Part shown: in pieces, positions 1 to 9,500 of the stretch
How the letters are laid out: each line of letters begins with the position of its first letter
Numbering within the stretch: position 1 is the first letter of the stretch
Assembly (NCBI GenBank): GCA_900313615.1
Contig: OMRP01000005.1
Coordinates: 1 to 64,000 of the forward strand
Direction of reading: 5' to 3'
Length of the DNA: 64,000 bases
Origin: an uncultured Prevotellaceae bacterium
GTDB lineage: Bacteria; Bacteroidota; Bacteroidia; Bacteroidales; Bacteroidaceae
Program-made: the position numbers and the translations under genes
The notes under the pieces: model-generated
Databases searched by the model: none
The model's input: the letters and a program-made list of their open reading frames with translations, nothing else
Told to the model about the DNA's origin: nothing

Positions 1-33
1 TCCGCGGTGTTTTTCATGGTTTTAAATCGTAAC

Positions 34-96
34 CATCACCCATTTTGACCAATAGGGATAATTGACCCTGTTTTCATCACCCATTTTGACCAATAG
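34..96. repeat. 22-bp direct repeat, two copies
   Basis: The 22 bases CATCACCCATTTTGACCAAT plus AG occur identically at 34-55 and 75-96, 41 bp apart start to start. The repeat covers the end of a minus-strand reading frame. Its origin is unknown; it could be a small tandem duplication or the edge of a removed element. Confidence 0.85.
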
Positions 97-194
97 ACCC
101 CATGTTTCTTAATCTTCCACGTTGTGATGTCAACCACAGTAGACAGCGACAACACATCTGTATAGTCACAATGTCCGACTGCCTTCTTGAACAT
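36..194 (-). pseudogene. possible decayed ORF fragment, 52 codons
   Basis: Reading the minus strand from an ATG at 194 gives 52 codons ending in TGA inside the left copy of the 22-bp repeat. The codons just upstream of the ATG also read plausibly (SERFAD before MFKKAVGHCDYTDVLSLS) until stops near position 236, so this resembles the C-terminal remnant of a longer gene. I do not recognise the family. It could equally be noncoding sequence with a chance open frame. Confidence 0.25.
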
Positions 195-299
195 ATCGGC
201 GAAGCGTTCCGATTGGGATGCCTTTCTTGATTATTGTTATTCGGGGGCAAACCCTATATAATTGCCTAAATTTTTAAATCCCTCCAGGGTCCGTTTTGT

Positions 300-390
300 C
301 ATTTGTCTTCACTCCTCTCACTCCTCCCACTCCTTCACTCCTTTTAATTTTTTAATTTTAATCTTATAATTTTTTAATTTTTTAATTTTC
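300..390. repeat. low-complexity pyrimidine and A/T array
   Basis: Repeats of the type CACTCCTCTCACTCCTCC are followed by several units of TTTTTAATTTTTTAATT. The style matches the short-unit arrays that lie directly 5' of other genes in this window, although here the array is about 150 bp from the next start codon. Confidence 0.7.
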
Positions 391-391
391 C

Positions 392-450
392 TTGCGACAA
401 TCTCGCCCCACATTTCCCATATTTGTCACATATTTATGCTTTTGTCGCAA
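392..450. promoter_or_regulatory. inverted repeat upstream of lipoprotein promoter
   Basis: Perfect 9-bp arms TTGCGACAA (392-400) and TTGTCGCAA (442-450) are separated by 41 bp and lie just 5' of the promoter at 479-509. A regulator binding site is possible, but no regulator gene is adjacent. Confidence 0.3.
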
Positions 451-478
451 CATAATACGCAAAAATAAAATGTAAAAA

Positions 479-509
479 TTTGAGAGCGTTCATGCTAGGT
501 ATACTTTTG
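479..509 (+). promoter_or_regulatory. Bacteroidetes-type promoter of lipoprotein operon
   Basis: TTTG at 479-482, a 19-bp spacer and TACTTTTG at 502-509 match the phylum's -33/-7 consensus. It lies 37 bp upstream of the ATG at 547 and probably drives both lipoprotein genes. Confidence 0.75.
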
Positions 510-546
510 CAACAGATAACACGAGTAATAACATAAAAATACCAGT

Positions 547-1581
547 ATGAAAGCAATCAGATTGTCACAAGCAAAAACTACAACAGCACTACTGTTAGCA
601 GTCATTTTATCGGCCGGTCTCACCGCCTGTCATGATAATGACTTTGAACACCACGAAAATGCCAAAGAACAGTCACATCCTGTAGTCTTTAGCTCCCATG
701 ATGACCTTGCGGCGTTCCAGAACACCATTGTCGAGACCAACGAAATAGGACAAGTCACCAATTATATCTATGGCGAACCAATCGATAGCAAAGACCCCAT
801 GCACCTCTACATCGGTGTGGATAACATCAAGGAGGCTGAGGATATGTTCAACCTTTGGTTTGCCAACGACGTGGTCATCACTCCTTCTACTAAAGGCGGA
901 CTGGTCGCAAACCTGACCGACAGGGAGGGTAGGGCACAGGGTAAGGTGTTCTTCAACCCGGGAACCGAAGAAAACCATGTGGCCGAAGTGACCGTCTCAT
1001 CAGAAACCCAACTGAAAGGCTTCCGTCAGATCACCTTCCTGAAGAACGAGACTTGGCCGACAAAGAATCTGCTCATGGCGGGAAGGAAATACTACAAGTT
1101 CGACATTGTGAGGAACATCAAGATGGCTGGTATTCAGGACTGTCTCTACAGCAACGATAAAGCGTTGAATTTCGTATGCATCCAGGGTAGTGGCAACGGT
1201 GTGAAGCCCATCTTCTGCGCCATATCAAATGAGAAATACAAAAACCCGCTCTCTAACAAATACTTGGGTATCATGCGCGATTCCAAGTACTGTCCGGGTG
1301 AAGTGTCTTCTCCCACGGCGTTTAACATTCAAAAGATTCTGAAAGCCGATTGGGACACTTTTGTCGAGGTCTTCAATGAGGCTGGCAGTGGCAAACTCAT
1401 CAAAGGACCAAACTACTGGTACGACGAAACCCATTTCACGTTCATCTTCGAATACAACGGTGTCATCAGTTATGAAACCGGATATACCTACGGAGAGGAC
1501 GACTGCGGCCAGAAGTACTATTTCCTCTATAGAATCTTCGGAAGAAACGATAGCGAGATTTACGACGGAGCAAGTTTGTGA
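547..1581 (+). CDS. secreted lipoprotein of unknown function
   Basis: A 344-aa protein with a lipoprotein signal peptide: a hydrophobic run at residues 14-26 ends in LTAC, with the lipidated cysteine at residue 28. The residues after it (HDNDFEHHE) are acidic, which in Bacteroidetes favours export to the cell surface. The mature part is rich in aromatic residues and has several cysteines but no motif that I recognise. The pentapeptide AGIQD near residue 194 also occurs in the next lipoprotein near residue 74, so the two may share a fold. A promoter of good quality lies just upstream and the next gene starts 33 bp downstream, so the pair is probably one operon. The function is unknown. Confidence 0.85.
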   Translation: MKAIRLSQAKTTTALLLAVILSAGLTACHDNDFEHHENAKEQSHPVVFSSHDDLAAFQNTIVETNEIGQVTNYIYGEPIDSKDPMHLYIGVDNIKEAEDMFNLWFANDVVITPSTKGGLVANLTDREGRAQGKVFFNPGTEENHVAEVTVSSETQLKGFRQITFLKNETWPTKNLLMAGRKYYKFDIVRNIKMAGIQDCLYSNDKALNFVCIQGSGNGVKPIFCAISNEKYKNPLSNKYLGIMRDSKYCPGEVSSPTAFNIQKILKADWDTFVEVFNEAGSGKLIKGPNYWYDETHFTFIFEYNGVISYETGYTYGEDDCGQKYYFLYRIFGRNDSEIYDGASL

Positions 1582-1614
1582 TAATCATTTAGGACAGAAC
1601 AATATAATAATACG

Positions 1615-3705
1615 ATGATTATGAAAGCAAAGTTTTATCATATAAGCAACGTGAAGGCGGTGGCTGCCTTCCTTATGGCATCGGTATTGTCAACAGGATT
1701 TACCGCATGCAGTAGCGACGACGACCTCTTGGATGAGTCGAAACCAGAGTTGCTCGGTCATCCCATGTTGGGCGACGACATGACTAAAGATGAGTTCATT
1801 CTCAACTGGGAGAACTGCCACACGGTGAAAATAGCTGGCATACAGGATGAGGTCAACTGTCCGTGGTATGGCGCATCAGCACAGAACATCCCCGACTATG
1901 TCCGCTTCGACATCAAGAAAGAAAAGGGATGGGAGATGGCTTTCTGCGAACTCAACGACCCCAACGCTATGCGCACACGTATGTTCGGTCTCTACAACAA
2001 ATATACCGGCACACTGCGCATCTTCCATTACATCGACAACCCCACCGGCTATGGTAGCGAACTCGTCTATCTCGTGTCTGCTTCTGAGTCGGACCTCGAC
2101 GATAAATACCCGCTCTACCACTCCATGGAGTTCGCCGTACCTGCCAACCACGAGTATGGCAAGTCCCTTGTGGCCAAGAAAAAAATGAACGTGGGAAATA
2201 CCCAACAGGAGGTATTCACCAGTTATGTCGCTCCTTACGCAAAGAAAGATACCCGTGGCGTTACCGTCAACTGGCATTGCTTCGATTTAGACCTGTCGTG
2301 CTTTACCACGGCAGGAACAGATTGGCGTTCTGGCATGGCACAGCAGGGACACATCACCATATTCCCTGTCACCAGCTCTACCTCCAACGTCACCCTGACA
2401 GGTTCTCTCCTCGGCTCCATACAAGGTTCCTTCGTCCCCCCAGAGATAATTGAGACTGGAGGAGGAAACTCTATGAGTGGTATATGTAGCACGCTGAACA
2501 CTATCAGTGGTCTGCTTGGTGGTTCCGTCAACACGGCCTGCTCCACTTTCGCAGTGATGAGCAACCCTGCGGCACCGGGAGCTATCAAAAGTGCGTCACC
2601 CTATCTGGCTGCCGGAAGCTTGGCTCTCAACGTCACCTCTGCCATCCTCGGATGGGTCGGTGAAGATGAGCCTGTGACAAGAGACACCATTCCTGGTAAA
2701 ATAGACCTTGGATTGGATGCGTCAATCAACCTCCAAGGTGTTATCTCTGGCTACACTTCCAATGGCGAAGGTGGTGTGTCGGTGACACCCGAACTCATCA
2801 GCAAGAGCAACGTAGAAGGCGACCTGGGCAGGGGATGCTGGAGCCTCGCTGAAGATCCCGTCGTTTACATCTCGAAGGAAGACCTCTTGAGCAATACCGA
2901 CCACCTCAATCTCGGTATAAACGGAACGGCATACAGCAACAGTGAGTTCTACGACTACGACGTGCGACTGGTAAGCTTCTTTGACCCCTCAAGCGTGAAG
3001 ATCAACCTTAACACCGACCTCTTCCATAACATTAAGGATGTGGTCGTCACGACCAACTACGGCGTGTATACCGACCGACAGGTGGGATATTCCGACCAGT
3101 TCCGTCATTTCTTGATGCTTGACGCGCGTCCTACATTCAGCATCAGTGGTGGAAAGACATCAGGCGTCGTGCGTCTGAACGGGAGCACGCTGCCTCGAAT
3201 CCATGAGGTCGGCATCAACGACATCCTCGTCAGCAACTACGAGGAGAAAGGCGACAAGACTTCCAAACCCAGTACAGACTTCGAATTTAAGGAGACCGAT
3301 GTGTGCAACTACGTCAAACTCCCAGGAAGCAATATCAATGTCTATGGACGTCAGCTTGACCTTCTGGGTAAGAAAATCATCATGATGCCGCAGGTGTTCG
3401 TGCCCTTCGTCATGGGCGGTGCCATCAGCAACCCCCTGACACCCGACTTCGTGGTCACTGTCAACGTGACGTTCACGTGCGACGAGGGAAGTATGCAGTT
3501 CTCACAAGCATTCATCCCGCAGATTAAACTTATCACCCACAACGAACTCAACGGATGGTACAATAATCTGAAGCAATACTCCGATAAGTGCGCCCAGCAA
3601 CAACCTGTAGGCACTCTCGTCAACAACAGCGCCATCAAGGTCTACGATAAGCATAGCAACATGTTCCTCGAAAGGACCATCAAGATGCTGCAGAAAGTGA
3701 AATAA
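1615..3705 (+). CDS. large surface-type lipoprotein of unknown function
   Basis: A 696-aa protein with a type II signal peptide: FTAC places the lipid cysteine at residue 32 and SSDDD follows, which resembles the lipoprotein export signal that directs Bacteroidetes lipoproteins to the outer leaflet. AGIQD near residue 74 and an FGLYNKYTGTLRIF stretch lie in the N-terminal half. An unusual feature is a Gly/Ser/Ala-rich hydrophobic region at about residues 285-355 in an otherwise polar secreted protein; it could be membrane-inserting or packed in a multimer. A second in-frame ATG lies at 1621 and either start gives the same mature protein. It is likely cotranscribed with the preceding lipoprotein. 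I do not recognise the family. Confidence 0.85.
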   Translation: MIMKAKFYHISNVKAVAAFLMASVLSTGFTACSSDDDLLDESKPELLGHPMLGDDMTKDEFILNWENCHTVKIAGIQDEVNCPWYGASAQNIPDYVRFDIKKEKGWEMAFCELNDPNAMRTRMFGLYNKYTGTLRIFHYIDNPTGYGSELVYLVSASESDLDDKYPLYHSMEFAVPANHEYGKSLVAKKKMNVGNTQQEVFTSYVAPYAKKDTRGVTVNWHCFDLDLSCFTTAGTDWRSGMAQQGHITIFPVTSSTSNVTLTGSLLGSIQGSFVPPEIIETGGGNSMSGICSTLNTISGLLGGSVNTACSTFAVMSNPAAPGAIKSASPYLAAGSLALNVTSAILGWVGEDEPVTRDTIPGKIDLGLDASINLQGVISGYTSNGEGGVSVTPELISKSNVEGDLGRGCWSLAEDPVVYISKEDLLSNTDHLNLGINGTAYSNSEFYDYDVRLVSFFDPSSVKINLNTDLFHNIKDVVVTTNYGVYTDRQVGYSDQFRHFLMLDARPTFSISGGKTSGVVRLNGSTLPRIHEVGINDILVSNYEEKGDKTSKPSTDFEFKETDVCNYVKLPGSNINVYGRQLDLLGKKIIMMPQVFVPFVMGGAISNPLTPDFVVTVNVTFTCDEGSMQFSQAFIPQIKLITHNELNGWYNNLKQYSDKCAQQQPVGTLVNNSAIKVYDKHSNMFLERTIKMLQKVK

Positions 3706-3726
3706 ACCTCACGTCTTCAAACAATC

Positions 3727-3758
3727 ACTCCCCCGTCGGCTCATGCTGGCGGGGGAGT
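3727..3758 (+). terminator. hairpin terminator after lipoprotein operon
   Basis: Arms ACTCCCCCGTCGGC (3727-3740) and GCTGGCGGGGGAGT (3745-3758) pair with two G:U wobbles around the loop TCAT, 22 bp after the stop codon, followed by a T-rich stretch. Confidence 0.65.
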
Positions 3759-3833
3759 TGCTGTTTGGATGGGATTGTGTTCCATTGCAGCGATTTTTCA
3801 TTTGTGTTTCATGCTATTTTTCAAAAATAGTTG

Positions 3834-3841
3834 TATCTTTG
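3834..3841 (+). promoter_or_regulatory. -7 box of hsdMSR promoter
   Basis: TATCTTTG matches the Bacteroidetes -7 consensus and sits 29 bp before the ATG at 3871. It lies inside the longest open frame (from 3769), which argues that the real start is 3871. The -33 element is weak (TTTC at 3807-3810, 23-bp spacer). Confidence 0.6.
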
Positions 3842-3870
3842 TCGGAGAAATAGCAACAATCTATCTTAAA

Positions 3871-5364
3871 ATGATAACCGGAGAGATAAAAAACCGTATA
3901 GACAGCATTTGGGACACCTTTTGGACGGGTGGCATCACCAATTCCCTTACCATATTGGAGCAGATGACCTATCTGTTCTTCATGAAAATGCTCGACGATG
4001 CACAGCGTACCAAAGAAGCAAATGCCAATGCCTTTGGCGTGGCTGTCAAAGACCCGACCTTCAAACAGGGCTTATGGCACAATCCCGAAACAGACAGAGA
4101 CGTGGATTATAACGACCTGCGTTGGAGCGTGTTCAAGAACAAGGAGCCTGAGGCAATGTATCGCACGGTCAGCAAGGATGCCTTTATCTTCATCAAGACG
4201 CTCAACGAGGGCAAAGAGTCCGCTTACAGCCGCTTTATGGAGAACGCCACGTTCCTCATCCAAAGTCCCCGAACACTGACCAAGATCGTGGAGGGTATCG
4301 ACCACCTCGACATGAACAACCGTGATACGATGGGCGACACCTATGAGTATATTTTAGGAAAGATGGCTGCATCGGGCAACAATGGTCAGTTCCGTACCCC
4401 ACGGCACATTATCCGGATGATGGTGGAAATCATGCAGCCCACCTTGAAAGATACCATTTGCGATCCTGCCATGGGTAGTGCAGGCTTCATCGTGGAGAGT
4501 GCCAAATACATCAAGGAGCATTATCAGAAAGAACTGTTGAAGCGTGAGAATGCTGACCACTACAAGAACGGAATGTTCCACGGTTTCGACACCGACTTCA
4601 CCATGCTGCGTATCGGAGCTATGAACTTGATGCTTCACGGTGCTGACAATCCCGATATTCAATACAGAGACAGCCTTTCGACCGACAACACAGATACCGA
4701 CCGCTACACGCTTTGTTTGGCAAATCCACCCTTCACAGGAAGCCTCGACTATGAGGCTGTGAGCAAATCGTTGCTTGCCATCGCCAAGACGAAGAAAACG
4801 GAGTTGCTATTTGTCAGCCTGTTTGTCCGTATGCTGCAAATCGGTGGCCGCTGTGCAAGCATCGTTCCCGATGGTGTGCTGTTCGGCAACAGCACGGCAC
4901 ATAAGGCATTGCGCAAAGAGTTAATCGACAACCAACGTCTGCAAGCGGTCATATCGATGCCTTCGGGTGTTTTCTATCCCTATGCAGGCGTTTCAACCGC
5001 CATCTTGGTTTTCACCAAGACCAATGCGGGAGGAACGGACAAGGTGTGGTTTTACGATATGAAAGCCGATGGTTATACGCTCGACCAAAAGCGGACGGAG
5101 TGCCAAGAAAATGACATTCCCGATGTGGTGGCCCGCTTCAAGAACTTGGATGCCGAGAATAATCGAACACGCAAAGAGCAGTCTTTCCTTGTTCCTGTTG
5201 AGGAAATCCGTGAGAACGACTACGACCTCAGTATCAACAAATACAAGGAGGTGGAGCGTGTCAAGGTAGAGTACGATGCCCCCGATGTTATCTTCGGCAA
5301 AATCGCCTCTCTGCAAGAGGAAATCAACAACGCAATGGCTGAGTTTAAGGAGAAGTATCTATGA
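3871..5364 (+). CDS. hsdM: type I restriction-modification methyltransferase subunit HsdM
   Basis: A 497-aa N6-adenine DNA methyltransferase subunit of a type I restriction-modification system. The SAM-binding motif I is DPAMGSAGF (about residues 197-205) and the catalytic motif IV is NPPF (about 285-288). The N-terminal MITGEIKNRIDSIWDTFW segment is the helical HsdM_N domain. The frame is open further upstream to 3769, but that extension is hydrophobic, unlike the family, and is crossed by the -7 box at 3834, so I use ATG 3871. The gene overlaps hsdS by the ATGA at 5361 and is the first of an hsdM-hsdS-hsdR operon. HsdM with HsdS forms the modification complex; HsdR adds cleavage. Confidence 0.95.
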   Translation: MITGEIKNRIDSIWDTFWTGGITNSLTILEQMTYLFFMKMLDDAQRTKEANANAFGVAVKDPTFKQGLWHNPETDRDVDYNDLRWSVFKNKEPEAMYRTVSKDAFIFIKTLNEGKESAYSRFMENATFLIQSPRTLTKIVEGIDHLDMNNRDTMGDTYEYILGKMAASGNNGQFRTPRHIIRMMVEIMQPTLKDTICDPAMGSAGFIVESAKYIKEHYQKELLKRENADHYKNGMFHGFDTDFTMLRIGAMNLMLHGADNPDIQYRDSLSTDNTDTDRYTLCLANPPFTGSLDYEAVSKSLLAIAKTKKTELLFVSLFVRMLQIGGRCASIVPDGVLFGNSTAHKALRKELIDNQRLQAVISMPSGVFYPYAGVSTAILVFTKTNAGGTDKVWFYDMKADGYTLDQKRTECQENDIPDVVARFKNLDAENNRTRKEQSFLVPVEEIRENDYDLSINKYKEVERVKVEYDAPDVIFGKIASLQEEINNAMAEFKEKYL

Positions 5365-6494
5365 GGGAAGGATGGACATATAAGATGTTTGAAGACTGTC
5401 TTGTGAAGGCTGCAAAAGCAAAGCAAGTACAGGCCTCAGAATACAATGCAGGCAGTAAATATCCGATTGTTTCACAAGAGGATAAAATGGTGTCGGGGTA
5501 TTGTGATGATTCCTCGTTTCTTTATCATATAGACAAGCCTGTGGTTATCTTTGGCGACCATACTCGTGTGTTGAAATATGTAGATTTTGATTTTGTAGTT
5601 GGCGCTGATGGCGTTAAGATTCTAATTCCCAAAGATTTTCTGAAAGCGAAATTCTTGCTTTATTATCTTCGATGGTACAAAGTGCCAAGTCTTGGTTATT
5701 CACGTCACTATAAACTGCTAAAAGAGATAAACCTTCCTATTCCTCCCCTTTCCGAGCAGCAGCGTATCGTTTCTGAACTTGACCTTCTTTCGAGTATCAT
5801 CGAGAAGAAAAAGGCACAACTGAAAGAATATGACCAACTCGCACAATCCATCTTCTATAATATGTTCGGAGACCCAATAGAAAATAACAAGAAATGGGAT
5901 GTCAAGAGTTTGGCCGATTTGTCGTCTAAAATAGCAAATGGATATAATGCGAAACTCCAAGAAGATACATATAAAAATGAAGGGATTATGTATTTTAGAT
6001 GTCAGAATGTATGGAGAAATCGCTTTGACTACTCAGATTTAGTCTATATAGATGAACAAACAAATGAAATAATGAAGTCAAGTTCTCTTAAACATAATGA
6101 TTTGCTTATAACTAAAATAGGACGTGTAAATACAGAGAATAGCAGTTTAGGCAGAGTTTCACTTTATGAAGGAGAAGATGACCAAGCAAATCTAAGTGGT
6201 AATTTATGCTTTATAAGATTAAAAGATGGAGTAGTTCACAAATTCATACTTTATATTCTAATTTCAAACGATTTTAGAGATTATATTAGAAAAACAACTG
6301 TGGGGGGGATAGATAAGCGTGCTCTTAATGTTAAGCAAATAGGCTCTTTCCCTATTATTATACCCCCTCTCTCCCTCCAACAATCCTTTGCGGAGAAAAT
6401 AGAAGCCATAGAGCGGCAAAAGGCTCTTATTCAACAATCCATCACCGAGACAGAGACTCTATTTAACAGCCGTATGGACTACTATTTCAACTAA
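5361..6494 (+). CDS. hsdS: type I restriction-modification specificity subunit HsdS
   Basis: A 377-aa DNA-recognition subunit that sets the target of the HsdM/HsdR complex. It has the expected duplicated layout: target recognition domain 1 (about residues 1-122), a central conserved helix region beginning IPPLSEQQRIV (about 126-170), target recognition domain 2 (about 172-325) and a second conserved region beginning IPPLSLQQSF (about 330-377). TRD1 is short. The DNA for TRD2 (about 5870-6340) is visibly richer in A+T than hsdM, hsdR or the rest of hsdS, consistent with exchange of this domain by recombination. Its start overlaps the hsdM stop (ATGA). No second hsdS copy or recombinase is present nearby. 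Confidence 0.93.
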   Translation: MREGWTYKMFEDCLVKAAKAKQVQASEYNAGSKYPIVSQEDKMVSGYCDDSSFLYHIDKPVVIFGDHTRVLKYVDFDFVVGADGVKILIPKDFLKAKFLLYYLRWYKVPSLGYSRHYKLLKEINLPIPPLSEQQRIVSELDLLSSIIEKKKAQLKEYDQLAQSIFYNMFGDPIENNKKWDVKSLADLSSKIANGYNAKLQEDTYKNEGIMYFRCQNVWRNRFDYSDLVYIDEQTNEIMKSSSLKHNDLLITKIGRVNTENSSLGRVSLYEGEDDQANLSGNLCFIRLKDGVVHKFILYILISNDFRDYIRKTTVGGIDKRALNVKQIGSFPIIIPPLSLQQSFAEKIEAIERQKALIQQSITETETLFNSRMDYYFN

Positions 6495-6508
6495 ACATCG
6501 CATAAGCC

Positions 6509-9500
6509 ATGAGAAACTTCGACTATCTACAAGAATTAGGGCTGACCGACCTCCACAACTTTTGTTCGGTGGCAGAGGAATTGCAAGTAAGCAATCCCGA
6601 CCTCAGTGCTATCAGTGCCCGAAAAGCATTGGAGTATATGGTCAGGTCGCTCTATGTGATGAAGAACATCGAGATACCCGAAAGGGCTTCTCTGTTTGAA
6701 TTGGTAGATGGTGAGGCTTTCCGTGAGTTTATTGGGGATGACAAGGTGATGATGGCTGTGCACTATGTGCGCAAGGTCGGCAACAATGGTGCGCATGGTG
6801 TTCCTGTGACCAAGAGAGAGGCGTTCTTCTGTCTACTGAACATCTACAATGTCGTTGCGGCTATCCTCCTCAAACTGACCCTTATCAAAGAGGTCAAGCC
6901 TTTCGACAAAGACCTACTCCCCAAAAAACCACAGACACCAAGTCTGACACCGACCACGGTGACGGTGACACCGCAGTCAACCATCGTCAAGACAACCGAC
7001 AAAGAGGCGGTGAACGACAAGACACCTGTTGCGGAGATACCGACAGACATATCAGAAGCCGAGACTCGCAAACTCTACATCGACCTTATGCTAAAAGAAG
7101 CAGGGTGGGAGGTGCTGGATATGGAGGGGGCCATTCAGCCCTCAAAGGCTTGCATCGAGGTGGAGGTGGACGGTATGCCACATTATGGCGACACAGGTCA
7201 CCAACGTAAATATACCGATGGACAGATGGCTGCTGAAGAAATCGCCATCACCGAAGGTGGAAAAGGTTATTGCGACTATGTCCTCTTTGGAAGCAATGGT
7301 CTTCCCCTGGCTGTTATCGAAGCCAAGCGAACAAGTGCCTCACCCATGAAAGGGAAACACCAGGCTGAACTCTATGCGTCGTGTTTGGAAAAGAGATATG
7401 GCGTAAGACCTGTTATCTACTGCACCAACGGCTTTGTGACTCATGTCATCGATGGCTTGGGCTATCCCGCACGTAGGCTCTACGCCTTCCATACCGAAAA
7501 CGATTTGGAGCTGCTCATACAAAAACGGCAACGGCACGACATCACCGATTTCAGCGTGAAGGATAATATCACCGACCGCCACTATCAGAAAATGGCCATT
7601 AAGTCGGTGTGTGAGCATTTTAACAAAATGCACCGCCGAGGACTGCTGGTCATGGCCACAGGTACGGGAAAGACGCGTGTGGCTATCTCGTTGACTGACG
7701 TGCTCGCACGCAACGGATGGGTGAAGAACGTGCTTTTCCTCGCAGACCGCATCCCATTGGTCAGTCAGGCACACAAAAACTTCGTGAAGTTGTTGCCGCA
7801 CATGACCACCTCCATCTTGAGTGAGGACAAAGACCCCGACACCAACGCGCGTATCACGTTTTCTACTTACCAGACGATGATTAACTACATCGATACCGAC
7901 GAGAAGGCATTTTCCATAGGGCGGTTCGACTTGATCATCATCGACGAGGCCCACCGCTCCATCTTTGGCAAATACTCGGCCATCTTTAATTATTTCGACG
8001 GGCTGCTCGTAGGCTTGACAGCCACACCACGCGACGAGGTGGACCGCAGCACCTACGAGATATTCCAAATGGAACAGGGACAACCCAACTACGCCTATGA
8101 GTTGGATGATGCGGTGGCTGAGGGTTATCTCGTCAACTACAAAGGTTTCAAGCGTGGCTCGATGATTCTGCGTGAGGGCATCAAATACAGCAACCTGAGC
8201 CAAGAAGAGAAAGAACAACTCGAAAAGGTGTGGGACTATGAGAAGGCGAGAAAAGCCATCGACGGCAAAGAAGATTATCACCGCGATATTGAGAACAACG
8301 AGATATTCAGTTACATCTTCAACCAAGACACGATCGACCATGTGTTGCAAGACTTGATGGAGAATGGCCTAAAAGTGCAGAGCGGCGAACGCATAGGAAA
8401 AAGCATCGTCTTCGCCTACAACCACCGCCATGCTGAGATGATAGTGGAGCGTTTCTATGTTCTCTATCCCGAATATGCGGGCGAGAACGGTGACTTCTGC
8501 GCGCTCATCGACAACTACGTCACCTATTCCAAAGACCTCATCGACAAGTTCGAGATACGTGATGGCAATCCGCAGATAGCCGTGTCGGTGGATATGTTGG
8601 ACACGGGCATCGACGTGCCCGACGTGCTGAACCTTGTGTTCTTCAAGACGGTGAAGAGTAAAATCAAGTTCATGCAGATGATTGGGCGTGGCACACGCCT
8701 CTCTAAGAACATTTTTGGAATGGGAAAGGACAAGGATTGTTTCTATATCTTCGACTGGTGTAGGAACTTCGAATTCTTCGACAAGAATCCGGATGGCAGC
8801 ACAGGGCAGATAGTACAGTCGCTGACGGAGAAGATTTTCACGCTGAGGGCAAAAATGGCATTCCATCTGCAACATCAGAAATACCAAGAGGATGAATACG
8901 CCAAAGGTCTCCACGACGAAATAAAAACCTTGTTGAAAGGGCAGGTGGCGCTACTGTCCGACAGCCATATCTCCGTCAGGGAAAGATGGGAGGCGGTCAG
9001 CCATTTCAAGGATGATGGGGCATGGGTCTACCTCTCGGAGGTGGATGTGAACACTTTGGGCACGGAGATAGCGCCGCTGTTGCCGAAGAACACATTGGAC
9101 GAGAACGCGAAGAAGTTCGATGCGCTGGTGCTGATGATAGAACTGTCGTTGCTCGATGACGAGACAAATGCTGTCAAGCCTGTCCACTCCGTACAGACCA
9201 TTGCGGAGAAATTGCAGGAAAAAGCCACATTGCCTCAAGTGCAGGCGAAGATGCCTACCATCAAAGAGGTGCTGTCGGAGGTGGCATGGCAGAATGTTTC
9301 GTTACAATGGCTTGAAAAAGTGAGGGAGGACTTGAGAGACCTCCTGAAGTTCCTCATGGGACAGAACAACCAATGGTTCTCTGTCGACATTGAGGATAAG
9401 ATTACGGATGAGGGAATGGCTGCGGGCATCATGCCACGGATGTCGTATAAACAGAGCGTGTTGGATTTCCTGTCGAAAAACAGGAATCTGCCTGTCTTGA

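Larger units (their letters stand above)
1..546. other. gene-poor left edge
   Basis: No intact gene is visible in these 546 bases. From left to right the region holds a 22-bp direct repeat (34-55 and 75-96), a short minus-strand reading frame that may be a decayed gene (36-194), a pyrimidine-rich and then A/T-rich low-complexity stretch (about 300-390), an inverted repeat TTGCGACAA/TTGTCGCAA (392-400 and 442-450), and the promoter of the first lipoprotein gene (479-509). Confidence 0.7.

Noticed and set aside
3769-3870. N-terminal extension of HsdM
   Set aside because: The promoter -7 box lies inside it and the added residues are hydrophobic and unlike HsdM.
7340-8350. 336-codon minus-strand frame inside hsdR
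   Set aside because: It is antisense to the helicase core of hsdR, whose motifs are intact; the frame is a shadow of its codon use.
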